Assembly: GCA_014650015.1 (NCBI GenBank)
Contig: BMUD01000007.1
Coordinates: 1 to 64,000, forward strand
Direction of reading: 5' to 3'
DNA length: 64,000 nt
Source: Streptomyces griseoloalbus
GTDB taxonomy: Bacteria; Actinomycetota; Actinomycetes; Streptomycetales; Streptomycetaceae
Positions 17,383 to 24,098 of the stretch are shown here, piece after piece. A model generated the notes under the pieces. The model had not been told where the DNA came from, made no database searches, and worked only from the letters and a program-made list of their open reading frames with translations. Position 1 is the first letter of the stretch. Every line of letters begins with the position of its first letter. Made by a program: the position numbers and the translations under genes.

Positions 17383-18668
17383 CAGGCAGCCTCCTGGTAG
17401 TCGATGAGGCCGCGCCACTCGTGCGCGGTGGAGTGAAGTGCGTAGCGCAGGGCGTCCGCAGAGTGGTCGTCCATCTTCAGCGGCTTGTCCTCGCCGCGCT
17501 CGGCGGCCTTCTCGTCCCACGCGTAGCCCGGTAGTTCGCCGAGCAGACCCGTGCAGGATCGATGGATCCGCAGGAGTCCGGATCCGAGGGCGACGCCGAC
17601 GGACCGGATTCCGTCCAACACGTCGTTGACGGCCGGCGCGATGTTCGGCACCCGCTCCGTCCACAGCTGGTTCATGAACGATGCGGCGGACGGGTCCACG
17701 AAGATCCACTCAGGGCGGACGCCGCGCGCTGCGCCGTGCTCGCCCGGCCGCCGGACGCCGGCCAGCCACTCGCGGACGTTGCGGCTGTACTCCGCATCCG
17801 TGAGCTGCCGCAGCGCCGTCGCGGAGTCGTGCCGGTACTCCGACACGGCGTAGAGCCGGTTGTCCTCGCCGTGCCCGATTAGTACTGCGGCGAAGGGGTT
17901 GACGGTGCCGTAGTCGATGCCGACTGCGGTCCAGCGGCGCATGTACGGCAGGAGATCCACCACGTGGCGGGTCTCGTCGAACATGTCGTAGACGCTGCCC
18001 TGCGCCAGGCACCACTCGCCGAGGATGAACCGCCGGTACCACAGGCCGGTGTACTGCGCCTTCAGCCGCGCGACGAACCCCGGGTCCAAGGAGGGGTTGT
18101 CGTCGAGGGTGAAGTGCCAGTTCGTCAGGCCCACCTCGGCGCCGCGGAGGATGAACTCCTTGCGGAGCCAGTGGAACGGCCCGTCCGGGTTGGTCGTGGC
18201 GAGCAGCCGGGACTGTGAGCCGACGCGGAGCCGGGACAGCAGCATCATCCAGAACGCGTGTGGCAGGAGCGTCGCCTCGTCGACGTAGGCGAGCGCGATC
18301 GTCGCACCGCGGATGCGGCCTTCGGCGCGGGCGTCGGACGCGCCGACGAGGTGGACGGTACGGCCCAGGATCGTCGCGGTGGTCGCTCCGGTCGTGTGGT
18401 GGACGTGCCCAGCGAGCGGCCCGAAGAGGTGCTTCGACTGCAACGGGTCGATCAGGTTCCGCTCGATCGTGTTCAAGCTGCGGCCCACGACGACGACCAG
18501 GCCGTGATCCGGCGCGGCCACGAGCGCGATCAGGAACGCCAGCAAGCTGGCGATGGTTTTCCCAGAGGACACCGCGCCGGACCAGAGCCCTATGGGGGCG
18601 TGCTGTGCCTCCACGATGCTGCGGATCTGCTTCGGCGACAGGGGCAGCGGGACGTCACGGAGCATCAC
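17382..18668 (-). CDS. Terminase large subunit
   Basis: A 428-residue DNA-packaging motor and nuclease. Walker A is GAVSSGKT (residues 31-38), Walker B is IALAYVDEATLL (about 124-135), the coupling motif is LLATTNPDGPFHW, and the nuclease half shows GIDYGT (first acidic residue), WIFVDPSAASF and DDHSADALRYAL near the C-terminus. The overall type is the PBSX/SPP1-like Terminase_3/6 group. It overlaps terS by 14 bases. ATG 18665 is an equally possible start. Confidence 0.95.
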   Translation of the reverse strand: MMLRDVPLPLSPKQIRSIVEAQHAPIGLWSGAVSSGKTIASLLAFLIALVAAPDHGLVVVVGRSLNTIERNLIDPLQSKHLFGPLAGHVHHTTGATTATILGRTVHLVGASDARAEGRIRGATIALAYVDEATLLPHAFWMMLLSRLRVGSQSRLLATTNPDGPFHWLRKEFILRGAEVGLTNWHFTLDDNPSLDPGFVARLKAQYTGLWYRRFILGEWCLAQGSVYDMFDETRHVVDLLPYMRRWTAVGIDYGTVNPFAAVLIGHGEDNRLYAVSEYRHDSATALRQLTDAEYSRNVREWLAGVRRPGEHGAARGVRPEWIFVDPSAASFMNQLWTERVPNIAPAVNDVLDGIRSVGVALGSGLLRIHRSCTGLLGELPGYAWDEKAAERGEDKPLKMDDHSADALRYALHSTAHEWRGLIDYQEAA

Positions 18669-19185
18669 CCGCCCCCTCGTTCATGGCGGTGTACGCCGCA
18701 GTGAGGCCGGCGGCCAGCTGCCCCAGCATGCTCTTCGCGTCGTCTACGCCGTTGCTGGAGTCGAGCGCTTCGAGCTTCAGGGCCTGGTTCGCGGCCACGG
18801 TGGACGCCTGGATCAAGTTCCGGACGTCCTGGGTGGGGAGGTCGTCGGCGCGGTAGCGGACCACCTTGCCGATGCTCACCTCCGTGATGTTGTGCTCTTC
18901 GCGGTCGAGGCGGTCGAGGTGCTTGTGCGCCTGTTCGTAGTACCGCTCCATGAGGGCGGCACGGCGCGCCTTGGCGTCGATGACGCGGGCCTGCGTGGCG
19001 ACGGCGGTCATGGTGCGGTCGAACGTGACGGGCGGGTCCAACTCGTCGGCGATGGTGCTGATTGTGCGCGGGGAGCGCTTCAGTTCCCGGGCGATGGCGT
19101 TGCGGCCGAGGCCTTGCGCGGCGAGGCGGCGGACGGCTTCGCGGTCCTCGTCGGTGACCGGGCGTTTGTCCTTGTTGACGGCCAC
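18655..19185 (-). CDS. Terminase small subunit
   Basis: A 176-residue DNA-recognition subunit. The N-terminal 45 residues form a helix-turn-helix (AVRRLAAQGLGRNAIARELK then SPRTISTIADEL), followed by a helical oligomerisation core and a C-terminal tail that would contact the large subunit. It starts with GTG 19185 behind AGGAGGTGA and overlaps terL. Its cognate cos or pac site is probably nearby upstream (see 19395-19505). Confidence 0.85.
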   Translation of the reverse strand: MAVNKDKRPVTDEDREAVRRLAAQGLGRNAIARELKRSPRTISTIADELDPPVTFDRTMTAVATQARVIDAKARRAALMERYYEQAHKHLDRLDREEHNITEVSIGKVVRYRADDLPTQDVRNLIQASTVAANQALKLEALDSSNGVDDAKSMLGQLAAGLTAAYTAMNEGAGDAP

Positions 19186-19203
19186 GGGGTCACCTCCTGC
19201 CGG

Positions 19204-19374
19204 CTACTTCCTGCGGCGGGTGCGCGCTGCCTTCTTCGCCATGCGGCTGCGGCCGGCCTTCGTCTTGCCCGCGTTGGCGATCTTCGCGGCTTTCTTCTTG
19301 CTCATGCCCTGTGCTCTGAGGGCCTCGTAGGCGTCGACTCGTCCGGAGGTGATGCCGCGCTTCTTGCTGGCCAT
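19204..19374 (-). CDS. Small lysine/arginine-rich protein
   Basis: A 56-residue, very basic protein (MASKKRGITSGRVDAYEALR, ending ARTRRRK). ATG 19374 lies behind GAGG, 18 bases before the terS gene. The segment MSKKKAAKIANAGK resembles a short conserved motif in small actinobacterial and actinophage proteins. It could bind DNA near the packaging site, but this is inferred only from charge and position. Confidence 0.55.
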   Translation of the reverse strand: MASKKRGITSGRVDAYEALRAQGMSKKKAAKIANAGKTKAGRSRMAKKAARTRRRK

Positions 19375-19394
19375 GAGGGCCTCCAAGAGGGTGG

Positions 19395-19458
19395 CCCGCG
19401 CAGGGCGAGCGCCAGCAGCAACCCGCACGTCGTGAGCGAAGGGTTGGCCCTGCGCGGG
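19395..19458. repeat. 12-bp inverted repeat upstream of terminase genes
   Basis: CCCGCGCAGGGC at 19395-19406 and its exact complement GCCCTGCGCGGG at 19447-19458 are separated by 40 bases. With two further hairpins it lies in the only long gene-free stretch of the late region, directly before the terminase genes, where cos or pac sites usually sit. Confidence 0.5.
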
Positions 19459-19475
19459 AGTCTGGGGGAATGCGG

Positions 19476-19505
19476 ACGGCCCCCGCGGGTGGGTGCGGGG
19501 GCCGT
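19476..19505. terminator. GC-rich hairpin in late control region
   Basis: ACGGCCCCCGC and GCGGGGGCCGT form a perfect 11-bp stem with an 8-base loop. There is no U-run; it may terminate, attenuate, or be part of a packaging site. Confidence 0.5.
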
Positions 19506-19543
19506 GTGTCGCGATCGTGTCCGGGCACGCCGGACGTGGGGCC

Positions 19544-19573
19544 AGGATGCGGCATGATCGGCTGGAACGTCAA
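19544..19573 (-). promoter_or_regulatory. Candidate late promoter
   Basis: On the minus strand TTGACG (19573-19568) is followed after 18 bases by CATCCT (19549-19544), a weak -10. It lies just after a strong terminator and points into the terminase and head genes, which otherwise have no promoter candidate. Confidence 0.35.
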
Positions 19574-19598
19574 GCGCGGTTGAGGTTCGTGGGTGTGG

Positions 19599-19638
19599 CT
19601 GGGCCCCACCGCCGGGGGAACTTCGCGGTGGGGCCCAG
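19599..19638. terminator. Strong hairpin terminator at early/late boundary
   Basis: CTGGGCCCCACCGC (19599-19612) and GCGGTGGGGCCCAG (19625-19638) make a perfect 14-bp stem with a 12-base loop, 36 bases after the stop of the leftward gene at 19675. It should stop leftward middle-gene transcription before the late promoter candidate. Confidence 0.7.
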
Positions 19639-19674
19639 AGCATCGACGGTACGACGCGGGTCTGACAGCGGGAG

Positions 19675-19848
19675 CTACTGGCGTGCGCGCTTCCGCTGCG
19701 CCTCGGTCTCCTCGTTCATGCGCTGCGCCTGCGTCGGCGGGAAGTAGCCGCCGCGCTTCTCCTGGTAGTGGGTGGCGTCCTTCTGCAGCTGCTCCTCGGT
19801 CATCGCGGCGCGCAGCTCGGCTTGGGGGATGGATCGGCGGAAGGCCAT
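19675..19848 (-). CDS. Small hypothetical protein
   Basis: A 57-residue hydrophilic protein beginning MAFRRSIPQAELRAAM, with a helical body (TEEQLQKDATHYQEKRGG) and a basic end. ATG 19848 sits 8 bases after AGGAG; GTG 19857 is an alternative. It closes the leftward unit before the strong terminator. No motif is recognised. Confidence 0.55.
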   Translation of the reverse strand: MAFRRSIPQAELRAAMTEEQLQKDATHYQEKRGGYFPPTQAQRMNEETEAQRKRARQ

Positions 19849-19934
19849 GATGGGCACTCCTGTCTCGTGATCGGGATGGGGCCGGGGCGGCCGGTAGCTG
19901 GCAGGCGCGGGCCGCCCCGGGGTCAGTGGACGGG

Positions 19935-20090
19935 CTACTTGCTGTCGTCGTCGGGCAGTTCGGCGAGGAGCTCAGCCCGGGTGGTGGGGCCCTCCAGGAG
20001 GGCGTGGACGGTGAGTTCGGCGGCCCGGTCGACGTCGCCGTCGTCCATGGCCTGCCGGACTTCCTTGGCGCGGTCCTTCATGAATCCCAT
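19935..20090 (-). CDS. Small acidic hypothetical protein
   Basis: A 51-residue protein starting MGFMKDRAKEVRQAMDDGDV at ATG 20090 with GAAGGAG 6 bases upstream. It is amphipathic and helical and ends LLAELPDDDSK. A much longer frame to 20465 overlaps the neighbouring membrane-protein gene and is not supported. No function is recognised. Confidence 0.6.
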   Translation of the reverse strand: MGFMKDRAKEVRQAMDDGDVDRAAELTVHALLEGPTTRAELLAELPDDDSK

Positions 20091-20147
20091 GGGGATCTCC
20101 TTCGGTATGGGGCGGAACCGGGGCGGCCGGACAGCCGCTCCGGGGCT

Positions 20148-20210
20148 GTAGTCAGGCCGTAGTTCGGCCCGTAGTTGGGGTGTAGTTCCGCAGGTCAGAA
20201 CAGATGTAGT
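20148..20210. repeat. GTAGT direct repeats at 11-12-bp intervals
   Basis: GTAGT occurs at 20148, 20159, 20171, 20182 and 20206, most followed by T or C; intervals are 11, 12, 11 and 24 bases, so all copies fall on nearly the same face of the helix. The array fills the 125-base gap upstream of the 51-residue gene. Regular helical phasing suggests a cooperative protein-binding site. Confidence 0.55.
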
Positions 20211-20215
20211 CGGGG

Positions 20216-20824
20216 TTACGCGGCGTCCTGGGCGACAGCGGCAGGAGAGGGGCTCACGAGGCTCTCCAGGTCGTCCCGGTGGACGCCCACGGTGACCCCC
20301 AGACCGCGCACTCGGACGCGGGCCCGGACGGGGATGTCCCACCGCTCTAGATGAGCCCGGAACTCGGCCACCTCCAGGCCCTCGAACATGCCGTGCGCCT
20401 GGGCGTGTGCGAGGAGGTCTCGGAGGTGGACTCCCTGCCGGTCCCCGATCTGCCGCCAGATCCACTCCAGGGTGGCCTCGCGGACGTCGGGGCGCGGGGT
20501 GTCGGCCGGCTGCTCCGCGGGGGTCTCACCGGGCCCTTCGGTCGGCTCCTCGACGGCGAGGCGTCCGGCCCGCCAGGCGGCGGCCGTCCACGCGGTGGTG
20601 AGGAGCCACATCAGGGCGGGCAGGGCGCGCACGATCCGGGCGAACATGTACGCACCGAAGAGGAGCAGCGCGAGCCGCACCAGGATGCCGAGGGCGGCGC
20701 GCCAGCCAGTGAGATCGTCGCGGCGGCCCCGCGCGCACCAGGCCGCCGCCCGCGCGCCGATGCGGCGGACGAGGGCGCTGGAGCCGGTGGCGATCCGGTC
20801 GGCGGGGCGGGCGAGGCGGCTCAC
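20216..20824 (-). CDS. Membrane protein with C-terminal mobile-element domain
   Basis: A 202-residue protein. After a basic N-terminus, residues about 42-88 are hydrophobic (ALGILVRLALLLFGAYMFA and LPALMWLLTTAWTAAAW), giving one or two membrane spans. A Pro/Glu-rich linker leads to a C-terminal soluble domain of about 70 residues: EWIWRQIGDRQGVHLRDLL, FRAHLERWDIPVRARVRV, TVGVHRDDL. Domains of this GVHLxDL ... GIPVR ... GVHRDDL form are known from proteins of Streptomyces conjugative elements. It overlaps the next membrane gene by 4 bases. A role in element spread is inference from that resemblance. Confidence 0.65.
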   Translation of the reverse strand: MSRLARPADRIATGSSALVRRIGARAAAWCARGRRDDLTGWRAALGILVRLALLLFGAYMFARIVRALPALMWLLTTAWTAAAWRAGRLAVEEPTEGPGETPAEQPADTPRPDVREATLEWIWRQIGDRQGVHLRDLLAHAQAHGMFEGLEVAEFRAHLERWDIPVRARVRVRGLGVTVGVHRDDLESLVSPSPAAVAQDAA

Positions 20825-21333
20825 AGGATCCCCGCTCCCTGCACTGCTGCGACCACACCGTCACCCGCAGCGTTGAGGGCGGCGGGCAGCCAGGCGAGCG
20901 CGCCGGCCACGCCCGCGGTGAGCAGCAGCACGGACCCGACGAATGCCCCACCCACGATGCGCTTCTTGTCCTTCTTGCCTGCGGCTTTGTACGAGAGGAC
21001 GACGAGGAACACCGCGAGGACCGCGACGACGGCGCCGGTAGCCCCGAGCCCGGTGAGCTGGCCCGTGGTCAGCCCGCTGCCGGAGGTGGTGCCGGTGGCC
21101 GCGGCCCCAGCTCGTTCGCCGGTGCCGTTGGCGACGGTGCCGGTGCGGGAGTGGGCCCAGCCGAGGATGCCGCCGGGGCAGGCCGCGGCGCACGCGGCGC
21201 CCCCGAAGCCTTTCCCGAACGCGGCGAGCTGGCCCATTTCGCGGTTGCCGGTCCACCACGGGTAGAGGTTGGCGACCAGGACGAGGAGGGCGGCGAGGAG
21301 GCCGCCGAGGGTGAGTGTGGACGTGGCGTTCAC
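20821..21333 (-). CDS. Membrane protein, spread-like module
   Basis: A 170-residue protein starting at GTG 21333 (GTGA overlap with the upstream gene). It has an N-terminal span (LGGLLAALLVLVANLYPWW), a Gly/Ala/Thr-rich loop, and two further spans near 100-115 and 128-152 separated by the basic KAAGKKDKKR. The topology resembles small integral membrane proteins encoded with SpdB-type genes on Streptomyces elements. No enzymatic motif is present. Confidence 0.6.
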   Translation of the reverse strand: MNATSTLTLGGLLAALLVLVANLYPWWTGNREMGQLAAFGKGFGGAACAAACPGGILGWAHSRTGTVANGTGERAGAAATGTTSGSGLTTGQLTGLGATGAVVAVLAVFLVVLSYKAAGKKDKKRIVGGAFVGSVLLLTAGVAGALAWLPAALNAAGDGVVAAVQGAGIL

Positions 21334-21962
21334 AGGTCGACTCCGGTGAGCAGCAGGATCGGGTCCCACCAGTGCAGGACGCCGAAGGCGCCCAGCGAGG
21401 CGGTGACGAGGAGGAAGCGGGGCAGCGCGCGACCGGTGCGCCGGTCGAGGACCCACGCGGCGGTGACCGCGACGGTGGCGATGACGTAGGCGGCTTCGAT
21501 ACCGGCTTCGGTGCGGGCCTGGTGGACGGTGTGCGACCACGCGCCGACGGGGCTGTCACCGCCCATCCAGGGCGTCACGGCGGCGAGGAGCGCACCGGCC
21601 ATCCGCCAGGTGGCGAGCCGGTCCCACAGACGGGCCCACAGGCCGGGTTCCGGCTCGGGCTCCGGGACCGGGACGGGCGGCACGAGGGTGACGCGGACCT
21701 CGATCGGGCCGGGCGGCGGCGGGGGCCCGGGCCACGGCGGTGGTGGAGCGGGCGGGGCCGGGGGCGGCGGGGGCGGCATCCGCCAGGGCGGCGCCTCGCC
21801 GGGCTCCGGGGAGCGGGCGGGGAGCGGGGCGCCGGCGGGGATGATCCGGGACGGGGTGATGGGGCGGTCGGGCACGGGTGACTCCTGGTGGCCGAGAGGG
21901 CGGGCGCCGAGACGGCGCAGGTAGTAGCGGGTGCGCAGCTCCTGGCCGTCGGGGCCGGTCAT
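21330..21962 (-). CDS. Proline-rich membrane protein
   Basis: A 210-residue protein. The first 105 residues are soluble and extremely Pro-rich (runs of six to ten prolines near 66-90, then PVPVPEPEPEPG). The second half carries about three hydrophobic segments (MAGALLAAVTPWMGG, AAYVIATVAVTAAWVL, FLLVTASLGAFGVLHWW). It overlaps the next gene by 4 bases. The Pro-rich arm could span periplasm or bind a partner; no function can be assigned. Confidence 0.6.
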   Translation of the reverse strand: MTGPDGQELRTRYYLRRLGARPLGHQESPVPDRPITPSRIIPAGAPLPARSPEPGEAPPWRMPPPPPPAPPAPPPPWPGPPPPPGPIEVRVTLVPPVPVPEPEPEPGLWARLWDRLATWRMAGALLAAVTPWMGGDSPVGAWSHTVHQARTEAGIEAAYVIATVAVTAAWVLDRRTGRALPRFLLVTASLGAFGVLHWWDPILLLTGVDL

Positions 21963-22000
21963 GCGACGTCCTCGCGGGTCGGGTGGGCAGGTCGGGGTCT

Positions 22001-22046
22001 GCTCGCCGGGTCTGCACGGGTGCTGCTCGCCGGGTCGCTCGCCGGG
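22001..22046. repeat. Three direct repeats GCTCGCCGGG
   Basis: GCTCGCCGGG occurs at 22001-22010, 22025-22034 and 22037-22046 (steps of 24 and 12 bases) in the 165-base gap between the DUF2637-like and Pro-rich membrane genes. On the minus strand two copies extend to GACCCGGCGAGC. This is one base from the 8-mer GACCCGGA used as a TraB recognition sequence in some Streptomyces plasmids, so a clt-like role is conceivable. Confidence 0.5.
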
Positions 22047-22127
22047 CCTGTGGACTGCTTCCGGCAGTCGCAGCGAGGGCCAGAACCGGGGTGGTGCTGG
22101 CGCTCACTGGTGGTGCCGGATGCCGGG

Positions 22128-23240
22128 CTACTCGCCCGCGGGGGTGGGCTCTTCCTTGGCCAGCAGGGCGGCCCAGGCGCGGCGTACGCGCTCCTCGCTG
22201 CCGACGAACCGGCCGTTGCGGAAGTCGTCACGGGCCTGTCGGTAGGAGCGGGGCGGGTCGTCGGTGTAGCGCAGGTGCCGCAGGACGACGTCGAGCTGCG
22301 TGTCGGTGAGGGGCTCGCCCGGCACGGGGGTCGGCACGCCCGCGACGGCGGCGAGGTCGGCGAGCGTGACGGGGTGTACCGACGGGGTGTCGGCCGTGCC
22401 GGTCGCGGTGTCGGCGGGGGTGCTGGCCTGCGTGTCGGTGTCCGTCACGGGGTGCGGGACGGCCGTGCCGAGGGCGGGCTCCGGGGCCGTGATGGCGGCG
22501 GGTGCCGGGTCGGCGGCGGGACGGCCTGTGCCGGTGGGCAGGGCGGGTGTGCCGGGGGTCGTGACGGCGAGAGTCAGCGTGCGTGCCGCGAACGCTGCAG
22601 CCTTCTCGCCGTGCTTCTTGTCGGCCTTCCGGAGCCGTTCCTCCGCCGTCGCGCGGGCCTTGGCAATCCGGGCCTCCCCTTTCGTCAGAGTCTCGGCGCG
22701 GGCGATCTGCCGGGCCATCTCGCCGAGGTGGCCGGCGGTCTCGGTGACGACGTCGGTGACTGCGGTCGTACGGAGGTGGCGGGCGGTGGCGGCGGCGAGG
22801 GCGCGGGCGTTGCGGTCGGCGGCGTCCTGGGCGGCGATGGCGTCGGCGGTGGCCGGGTCGGCGAGGACGTGGGCGGCGAAGATCCGCAGGCCCATGAAGA
22901 GGGCGGCGGCCAGGGGCACGAACGCGAACACGCGCGCGTGGCCCAGGACGAGCAGGGTGCCGGTGGAGACGCCGACCGCGACCAGGGACAGGCCGAGCAT
23001 CACGGCCATGCCGATGCGGGAGCGCTGCCGGATCGCGGCCTCCGACATGCGCAGGGCGCCGATCCAGAGGGCGTCGTAGACGAGGGCAATGGACCATCCG
23101 GCGATCTGGCCGGCGGTGCCGTGGAGGCCGAGGAGGGGGCCGAGCTGGCCGCCGACGGTGACGGCAACGAGGGTAAGTGCGGCGAGGGTGAGGAGGGTCT
23201 CGACGGCGGCGAACGGATTGAGGCGGCGGAGGCGGTCCAT
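22128..23240 (-). CDS. DUF2637/SpdB-like membrane protein
   Basis: A 370-residue protein. The N-terminal 125 residues hold about four membrane spans (VETLLTLAALTLVAVTVGGQ, AGWSIALVYDALWIGALRMS, MAVMLGLSLVAVGVSTGTLL, FAFVPLAAALFMGLRIFA), as in DUF2637 and spread-type proteins of Streptomyces mobile elements. A long helical Ala/Arg segment follows, then a low-complexity Thr/Pro linker, and finally a domain with TDTQLDVVLRHLRYTDDPPR and SYRQARDDFRNGRFVG that resembles a winged-helix-like element. ATG 23240 has AAGGA upstream. Protein of this type take part in intermycelial spread of conjugative plasmids; whether that holds in a phage is unknown. Confidence 0.65.
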   Translation of the reverse strand: MDRLRRLNPFAAVETLLTLAALTLVAVTVGGQLGPLLGLHGTAGQIAGWSIALVYDALWIGALRMSEAAIRQRSRIGMAVMLGLSLVAVGVSTGTLLVLGHARVFAFVPLAAALFMGLRIFAAHVLADPATADAIAAQDAADRNARALAAATARHLRTTAVTDVVTETAGHLGEMARQIARAETLTKGEARIAKARATAEERLRKADKKHGEKAAAFAARTLTLAVTTPGTPALPTGTGRPAADPAPAAITAPEPALGTAVPHPVTDTDTQASTPADTATGTADTPSVHPVTLADLAAVAGVPTPVPGEPLTDTQLDVVLRHLRYTDDPPRSYRQARDDFRNGRFVGSEERVRRAWAALLAKEEPTPAGE

Positions 23241-23307
23241 CGGTGTCCTTTCTGGGGTGGCCGGGCCCCGTGGGGGGATGGTCACGGGGCCCGGCCGGTC
23301 TGGTGGG

Positions 23308-23490
23308 TCAGCGAGTGCGGCGGCGTTCGGCCTGCTCCCATGCCTCCGCCTGGCGGGCGGTCTTGGCGATGGAGCGGCGGTGGCTTTCGCGGCGCTTGCG
23401 TGCGGCCTTCTCGCTGGCGGACTCGCGGCCGGCGTATTTCTCGGCGGCGCGCTGGTGGTCGTTGCCGAGGAGGCGGTCGAGGAAGCCCAT
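23308..23490 (-). CDS. Small basic hypothetical protein
   Basis: A 60-residue protein starting MGFLDRLLGNDHQRAAEKYA at ATG 23490, sharing one base with the stop of the gene before it. It is helical and highly basic, ending EQAERRRTR. The opening MGFLDRLLG forms a short amphipathic helix that may lie on membrane. No known family is recognised. Confidence 0.6.
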   Translation of the reverse strand: MGFLDRLLGNDHQRAAEKYAGRESASEKAARKRRESHRRSIAKTARQAEAWEQAERRRTR

Positions 23491-23669
23491 CAGCTGCCGT
23501 CCTTCCAGCCGAGGCGGCGGCGGATGTCGGGAGCGTCGGCGTAGTCCTGCTGGCATGCGGCGGGGGTCGCGGGCTCGGCCATGACGGTGCTGGGGCGCGG
23601 GGTGAGGTCCGGCTCCTCGGAGGGCGTGTAGGCCGGGGTGAGGGCGGGGTCGGTCTGCTGCTCGCTCAT
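23490..23669 (-). CDS. Small hypothetical protein (59 residues)
   Basis: ATG 23669 overlaps the stop of the upstream gene (ATGA) and its TGA overlaps the next start (TGATG), so it is coupled on both sides. The product opens MSEQQTDPALTPAYTPSEEP, is Pro/Thr-rich and acidic, and ends DIRRRLGWKDGS. Disordered composition with a conserved-looking C-terminal tail suggests an adaptor peptide, but no function is known. Confidence 0.6.
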   Translation of the reverse strand: MSEQQTDPALTPAYTPSEEPDLTPRPSTVMAEPATPAACQQDYADAPDIRRRLGWKDGS

Positions 23670-23899
23670 GCGGTCACCGCCGAACCGATACGGAGGTCGA
23701 GGCCGCGGCGGTCGCGGCGCGCCATGGAGTCGGCGTTCGCCGCGGCGTTGGCGTCGGAGGCTGCGCGCAGGTCGCGGCAGGGGGCGCAGCGGGCGAGGTG
23801 GTGCTGCTCGCTGGCCTGGATGTAAAGCTCGCCGATGGCCGGCGGGGTCGGGCGCGTGGGGGTGGGCTGGCGGGTGGGCAGGTCGGTACGCTCGGGCAC
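23666..23899 (-). CDS. Small protein with H-x3-C-x2-C motif
   Basis: A 77-residue protein starting at GTG 23899 behind AAGGAG. After a Pro/Thr-rich N-terminus the second half reads ELYIQASEQHHLARCAPCRD, giving His-x3-Cys-x2-Cys in a helical context as in zinc anti-sigma (ZAS) proteins and related zinc-binding adaptors. It is the first leftward gene next to the twin-palindrome promoter region and opposite a regulator gene, so a regulatory role is plausible. The motif alone does not prove an anti-sigma function. Confidence 0.55.
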   Translation of the reverse strand: MPERTDLPTRQPTPTRPTPPAIGELYIQASEQHHLARCAPCRDLRAASDANAAANADSMARRDRRGLDLRIGSAVTA

Positions 23900-23935
23900 G
23901 GATCCGCTCCTTCGTCGTGGTTGTGGGTGGGTCCA

Positions 23936-23972
23936 GCCCCCGGTCGGCAGGGTCGAAGCTCCGACCGGGGGC
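23936..23972. terminator. Leader hairpin in divergent promoter region
   Basis: GCCCCCGGTCGG (23936-23947) and CCGACCGGGGGC (23961-23972) form a perfect 12-bp stem with a 13-base loop, between the twin palindromes and the leftward GTG 23899. It would lie in the leftward 5' leader and could attenuate transcription. Confidence 0.55.
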
Positions 23973-24014
23973 CTTGTGTTGCAGGGGAACCGGCGCGGCT
24001 CCCCACGGCTCAGC

Positions 24015-24044
24015 ACGTTAGACCCTAGGGTCTATGCGATGCAA
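24015..24044 (-). promoter_or_regulatory. Leftward promoter overlapped by a palindrome
   Basis: On the minus strand TTGCAT (24044-24039), an 18-base spacer and TAACGT (24020-24015) form a plausible sigma-70-type promoter for the 23899 gene. The palindrome at 24019-24034 fills most of the spacer and reaches the -10, so a bound protein would block it. Confidence 0.5.
24019..24034. promoter_or_regulatory. Palindromic operator 1 (TAGACCCTAGGGTCTA)
   Basis: A perfect 16-base palindrome between divergent genes. It sits 24 bases (centre to centre) from a second copy of its 14-base core. Such twin palindromes between divergent units are typical of autoregulated repressor operators. The HTH protein at 24099 is the obvious candidate ligand. 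Confidence 0.7.
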
Positions 24045-24057
24045 GACCCTAGGGTCT
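24044..24057. promoter_or_regulatory. Palindromic operator 2 (AGACCCTAGGGTCT)
   Basis: The second exact copy of the 14-base palindrome. It is directly followed by TAGAGT (24057-24062), a possible -10 for the rightward cassette, so each palindrome abuts the -10 of one divergent promoter. A good -35 for the rightward side is not seen. Confidence 0.7.
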
Positions 24058-24098
24058 AGAGTCGTGTTGTCGCGCTCCACGGCACGGAGGGAGCGTCA

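Noticed and set aside
21963-22127. Extra small gene between DUF2637-like and Pro-rich membrane genes
   Set aside because: One frame ends in a coupling-type TGATG but has no start codon in the gap; the other has a start but no coding-like sequence. The gap is better explained by direct repeats.
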